Made by a program: the position numbers and the translations under genes. Below, one piece after another: positions 59,840-64,000 of a stretch of 64,000 bases of DNA. Source of the stretch: Klebsormidium nitens (lineage: Eukaryota; Streptophyta; Klebsormidiophyceae; Klebsormidiales; Klebsormidiaceae); assembly GCA_000708835.1 (NCBI GenBank), contig DF237028.1:2891-66890 (forward strand), in the 5' to 3' direction. Within the stretch, counting starts at the first letter, position 1. Every line of letters starts with the position of its first letter. The notes under the pieces are model-generated. The model had not been told where the DNA came from and did not search any database. It was given only the letters and a program-made list of their open reading frames with translations.

Positions 59840-60719
59840 CTAGTAATGGAACCCCTGACTGCAGAGCCACCCTCCCAAATCTCCAACTGCAACAATGGTC
59901 CAGTACTTGTCGTTGCGCCAAAGGCTGTGGTTTGAGCCGCAGCTAAGAAACAGGCACAACGAATCAGTGATTGAGCTTATATCAGCGTCGAGACTCGAAC
60001 CCCTGGCTTCTACAATTGAACTTGAAAGTGCCCCTCAGCAACTTGAACAATGGAAGTACCGTAGCCTTAGGTATGGGCGCTTCAAATCAGTACTAGAGAG
60101 AGAAGAATGTGATCGATCGAAGAGGTGTGTGCAGCTGCTGACTCCTGAGCCTGAAGGCTGAAGTAGTGAGATGTTCAGTTCCAAAATCACGAACCTAGCC
60201 GCCCAGGGTGGTAATGGTACGTTAGATAAAACCATTGCCGATTTTGGCGGAACTAGAACGAGAGTTTCTGTCTGAAGAGAACATCTCGATATGCGCAAAC
60301 CTGCAGGCGGGCGGCGGCCGCGCGGCCGGCCGCGCCACTGAGAGCTCAGCCAGCTCAGTCACATAAATTCATAATGCAGTGAGACTCGCGAGTCGCATAT
60401 GAGCTGCAGGCCGCGCACTGATCAACAGTTCAGAGAAGCCCTTGCAGGGAAGGTTGAAGTTGCATGATCACGTCCTTATCTGCGATACAAGACGCCCTCA
60501 GAGACTTACAAAGGCCGGAGAACGGAGAGGCAAAAAAGTGGGAGTAGGCAGATAAGGGAAGATAAAGAGGCAGGCTTGCGAGGCTTTGTGAGTGCGAGCT
60601 GCAAACAGAGGTGTAGAAGTGACGGCCACGGCAAGGCCACGGCTTACCACGTACTAAGTTTCTTGTGACTTGAACGTTTCTTGACTAGAAAAGCAGGGCT
60701 TTCTTAAGAATATTCTAGC
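59840..60719. promoter_or_regulatory. Divergent promoter region, IMPDH / inhibitor-2
   Basis: The shared spacer of two head-to-head genes includes a GC-rich palindromic block at about 60302-60338 (ggcggccgcgcggccggccgc). Near 59990-60020 the word gactcgaacccctgg resembles the complement of a tRNA B box, but no cloverleaf forms. An 88-codon open frame (59895-60161) is not supported. Confidence 0.4.
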
Positions 60720-62025
60720 ATGAAGAGGGCTGGAAGCGACACAAGGGCAATGCGTGAAAGGTCAGCACTGGTGCAGCAAACTGTAATCTCTTCCAGGAGG
60801 CTTGCTGTTCATCTGTTTGTAACGGAATGCAGAAGTACATTCCTGTCATGTTGAGCAGATTGTTTTTGCAACATACGATGGCGGTGGTGCATGGACTTAC
60901 ATTCCTTCCTGCCCTCCCCTCTATATTTCCAGCGCCTTCTTTTGTGTGCCTTGCAGAAAGAAGGTCATTTGGGACGAAGACAATCTTGAGAATATTGAGG
61001 CCCACAAGCCGACCAGGCAGAAGATTACGGAGCCAAAGACCCCGTACCATGCTGCGGCTGCCTCAGATGGTATGGGCCACACCAAACATCTTTTCCTGTA
61101 CATATGTATGCACTGGCCCGCAGGCGGCTTTTGAATGCTATCCAGTTTGCCGACTTGCCCCCTGTGCTCTGAGCGATAGTGGCAAAGTATGCAGAACGTC
61201 AGGGCCCTTGGCCTCTGGGCACCTTGAGCAACTTCGGGTCTGGCGTTGAGCTCTCCAATCAGTCATTTTCATGAACTCAACGTCCTTCAAGAATCTTTTC
61301 CCTGGTTGGAATTAGGGGGAGAGGGCTCAACTCGAAGTTTGCTGTTGGATTGCAATTCTGTAGCTTTTGTATTGCCCCCTCACAGGGACGGTGTCACCTC
61401 ATGATGATGACAACGAGACAATGGAGATGGCTGCTCAGGCTGAGGCCATCCGGAGTGCCCTGACTGAGGTGGCCTCTACGTCGGGGGGAGGCAACCATGG
61501 CGGCCCTCGCAAGTCAGGGGGCGGTTGGACATCGTCTGAGGACGAGGGGGCTTCAGCTTCAGAAGTTGAGGGCATGGACGAGGATGAGGCAGCATATGCA
61601 GAAGGTAAGGACGGGGGGGCGCCAGTGAACAAGATGAGCTGTAGCGATTCTTGGAGGCATGTTGGCTGTTGATGCTGCCAGCATAATGACCGGATTTGCC
61701 CTAGTGTGGTACTCGATGTGTGCGAAAAAGCAATTAACTCGCGGTGGAGACGTCTTGCCTGCCAGAGTGTTCAATGTCGGGATCTGAGCACGTTGCTCTA
61801 TCTTCTGCAGCCAATGGTCTGCACCCCGAAACTTCTGAGGACCACGAGGACTTTGTGCGGCATAGAAAGGCCCATTACGACGAATACCGGAGGTTGAAGG
61901 CTCTTCGTGCGCAAGGAAAGAAAGTAGTAGAGGACACCGATGAAGAAGAGGATTCCGCAAACAAAGGACCTCCCTTAGAAAACGGAACGGGGCCAGCTTC
62001 TCATAGTTCTCATCTACAATCTTAA
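60720..62025 (+). CDS. PPP1R2: Protein phosphatase 1 inhibitor-2 (plant-type I-2)
   Basis: Inhibitor-2 binds and regulates protein phosphatase 1. Exons 60720-60760, 60957-61069, 61386-61604 and 61811-62025 join in phase to 195 residues. The family blocks are in order: [20 protein letters not shown] (PP1-docking region, about 15 onward), [10 protein letters not shown] (the Thr-Pro of the GSK3-type site is present), a [12 protein letters not shown] Ser/acidic stretch, and [12 protein letters not shown] (146-157), the helix that covers the PP1 active site. The acidic disordered tail [11 protein letters not shown] is typical. The short first exon gives [14 protein letters not shown], and its donor phase fits exactly; an alternative ATG lies within it at 60750. 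A TGTAA soon after the stop (about 62040) may be the polyadenylation signal. Confidence 0.92.
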
Positions 62026-63181
62026 CACTTGATGGGTAGTGTAAGTTCACTTTGAAACAGATCACTTCACTTGATATCAGCCCCGCAGTAACCTCCTGCA
62101 TCTTACAGCTTCATCCCAAAAATGGAATGAGGTCCTCAATTCGATAGTGCCAGCGCAGTTGCGTAAAATTCCTTAGGAAGGAAGGATGTGGCCATTGGGG
62201 AGTTCTTGCCTCATGGTGCCAACAAGTCGTGAGGTTGGAGGGATAGCAAAATCAGGAGCCTTGACTTGAGATGGATACCGTAGGCAACGAATCGTGTCCG
62301 AGTGTACAGAAGTGCTGTTAGCCTAAAGTATGGCCGGTACTTGGCTTTTTGACCCGACCAGTATGGCGCAAGCAAGTGAATATCAAGATTCACAAATACC
62401 CTCGTGCCTCCGCACTCAAGCCTTCATGCAACTGGGACATGAGGATGATGTCAGTGTAAAGGTCGGTTGCATGCTGGTGCATTACTTACGTACCGGCCAT
62501 GCACTACTGAAACTCGAAAGGATCGCATGGCGCGGGCCACACAAGTGCATGCAAGCTCATGCAATTGCCCGGCGGCCACTGGACATGATTGCCAGACCTA
62601 GCTTGTAATATACACGTATACACGTATCCATACGTACATGGTTGACCTCTTGTTACACATACATTACGTACGTGTCTCCAGCCGCATATGCATATACCTA
62701 TAGTCGATTGCGGGCCAGCCCTAATTTTTAGATATCAATGCATTGCGCCAGGCGAACAATAACGATTGATCGGTGTACCCAGTTGGGACTTAGTTGTGTG
62801 GAATCCACTGTCAGACGCGTATTGAACACGAACATGCATATTTGCATGTCACGACCTATTGCACGGCCTTGATTACCGAGCCTACAGCTTCTAAGCTTGA
62901 CTGCATGTGTCGCACTATCTATCATGCGTTCGGTCATGCACTAATTTCTCCATGCGGTGTCATACCGAGCTCCAGAAACTTGCAATTAGAATGTACAGAT
63001 AGATTAGAATCTTTTAGCTCCATGCAAATGTTGTACCGCTTCAGTTTCCAGATTTTACTGAAACCGAGGGTCAAAGGAGAGCAGATCAATTCGTCACTTC
63101 CATGTAATCCTAGGGGAATTCGACACATGCAAAATGTAAACGATGTGTGTAGACTATGAGCATCTTGTGCCTGTCCAGTGC
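62026..63181. other. Convergent intergenic region, no gene seen
   Basis: This lies between the 3' ends of inhibitor-2 and the CCDC137-like gene. It contains an ACGTA-rich stretch (about 62608-62675, with repeated acgtat/tacgta words). No gene is supported. Confidence 0.4.
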
Positions 63182-64000
63182 TCAATGATCATTGTTTGAA
63201 ACTTCTGAGATTGGGGGGACAAGCGACGGCTGCTCAGTTCGTCCTCTGCTTATCCGATAGCCCTCTACAGCTTGCTGTCTAAGACGCTCCTGCGAGCTCG
63301 CTAAAGCACCTAGGCTTTCCGGCCAGTGCCGCTTCCCAGCAGCACTCTTGTCCTTCGCCATGCGACTAACCTGTGTATTCCACAAGCATGCATTGAGTAA
63401 GTTCACCGGAAGCTTTGGCGGGAAATACTGAATGTCACACTTTGCCGCTTGAGTTTCGGGACGATCGCAGGCAAGAGGACCAGAAAGATTTGGCTTGTCT
63501 TCCTACTTCACTCTTGGCTCCCTGTATCGCATCATTCGAGTGACTTTCGAACATTGAAACCAAACGAACTTACCTTTCCTACGTGCTTCGAGGACAGCTT
63601 TGGGGGCGCTTGTACCACGTCTCCGAACCGAACCTTGTCTTGCTTGTACAAGTTTCTGTAGGCCTCGTCTTCTTCATTGCTTCTTTTCTTCCGCTTCTTC
63701 CCCTTCTTTTCTTTCAAAAACCTGGAATCAAGAGTCTCGTCAAAGTCGCCTACACCAGTGGTGCTTGACAGCGGCAAGAGATCGTTTCCATTCTCTCGCA
63801 GAATTCCGGTTCTTAAGAAACGTACAGCTTGTGCCCGGTGGCTCTGCAACATTTCATGACAATGTTAAAGAGCTTTCCAACTTCGATTCGAGAAAACAGA
63901 AGGTGTTGGAACCATAAATGCACAGAACTCAGGTCTCCCTTTCCTTCCTCGTTTTCGTCACTTGATGCGTACATGAACCCAGCAGACTGAATTCACGGCA
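63182..64000 (-). CDS. CCDC137: CCDC137-like protein, 3' part (runs off the window)
   Basis: CCDC137-family proteins are basic nuclear/nucleolar proteins. Two secure exons are 63843-63574 and 63370-63182 (stop), joined in phase 0. They show KEKKGKKRKKRSNEEDEAY, the family signature KVRFGDVVQAPPKL (compare FGEVV-x-PP in animals) and a C-terminal coiled helix ERLRQQAVEGYRISRGR. A further exon, perhaps 63986-63924 (ASSDENEEGKGDLSS, acidic, donor tct/gtgcat), would precede them with an 80-nt intron but is tentative. The N-terminus lies beyond the right edge. The assignment rests on the FGDVV-x-PPKL block and overall layout. Confidence 0.7.

Noticed and set aside
59895-60161. 88-codon + strand frame between IMPDH and inhibitor-2, and a tRNA-like word near 60000
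   Set aside because: The frame has no domain, and the B-box-like word is not accompanied by a cloverleaf.
1-64000. CRISPR arrays, prophage, bacterial-type operons, rRNA or listed toxin genes
   Set aside because: I looked on both strands. There are no regularly spaced repeats, no Shine-Dalgarno-led gene strings and no such proteins; the window is eukaryotic nuclear DNA.

Overview
This is a stretch of nuclear DNA from an intron-rich, moderately GC-rich photosynthetic eukaryote, most likely a green alga. Three points support this: a plastid-type SecY with a transit-peptide-like N-terminus, plant-type families (mTERF, plant-form phosphatase inhibitor-2, plant-like complex I NDUFA6, LPAT2-type acyltransferase, a plant-like E(z)), and about 70 short phase-consistent exons with GT-AG introns. 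A Coccomyxa-like trebouxiophyte would fit, but I cannot confirm the species. There is one N (about 17177), so this is a draft assembly.

Layout, left to right: tRNA-Arg (604-676, -); plastid SecY (1143-4887, +); LPAT2-type acyltransferase (6259-9548, -); BUD22/SRFBP1-like ribosome-biogenesis protein (10296-12682, +); mTERF (13331-16580, +); a gene-poor, repeat-bearing stretch with two unrecognised genes (18329-19924 and 20411-22489, both -); an organelle-targeted protein of unknown function with a duplicated exon (25557-28111, -); a RING-H2 protein (29197-33481, -); an E(z)-type histone methyltransferase (about 34263-38710, +); cytosolic phenylalanyl-tRNA synthetase beta (39878-47106, -, 18 exons); complex I NDUFA6 (47665-48803, +); NRAMP metal transporter (50032-52006, -); IMP dehydrogenase (54521-59839, -); protein phosphatase inhibitor-2 (60720-62025, +); and the 3' part of a CCDC137-like gene (63182 to beyond the right end, -).

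Most gene models were rebuilt by joining exons by hand at GT-AG sites. For the named families, reading phase closes across every junction and total length matches the family. These are dispersed housekeeping genes, not an operon or defence island. Several pairs are divergent and share short intergenic promoters (LPAT2/BUD22, RING/E(z), PheRS-beta/NDUFA6, IMPDH/inhibitor-2).

No CRISPR array, rRNA gene, prophage or obvious antiviral system was found. The most unusual items are two small inverted-repeat elements (23789-23982 and 53026-53297), two genes of unknown function, a duplicated exon in the organelle-targeted protein, a doubled C-terminal motif in the BUD22-like protein, and an IMPDH whose usual C-terminal tail could not be found.
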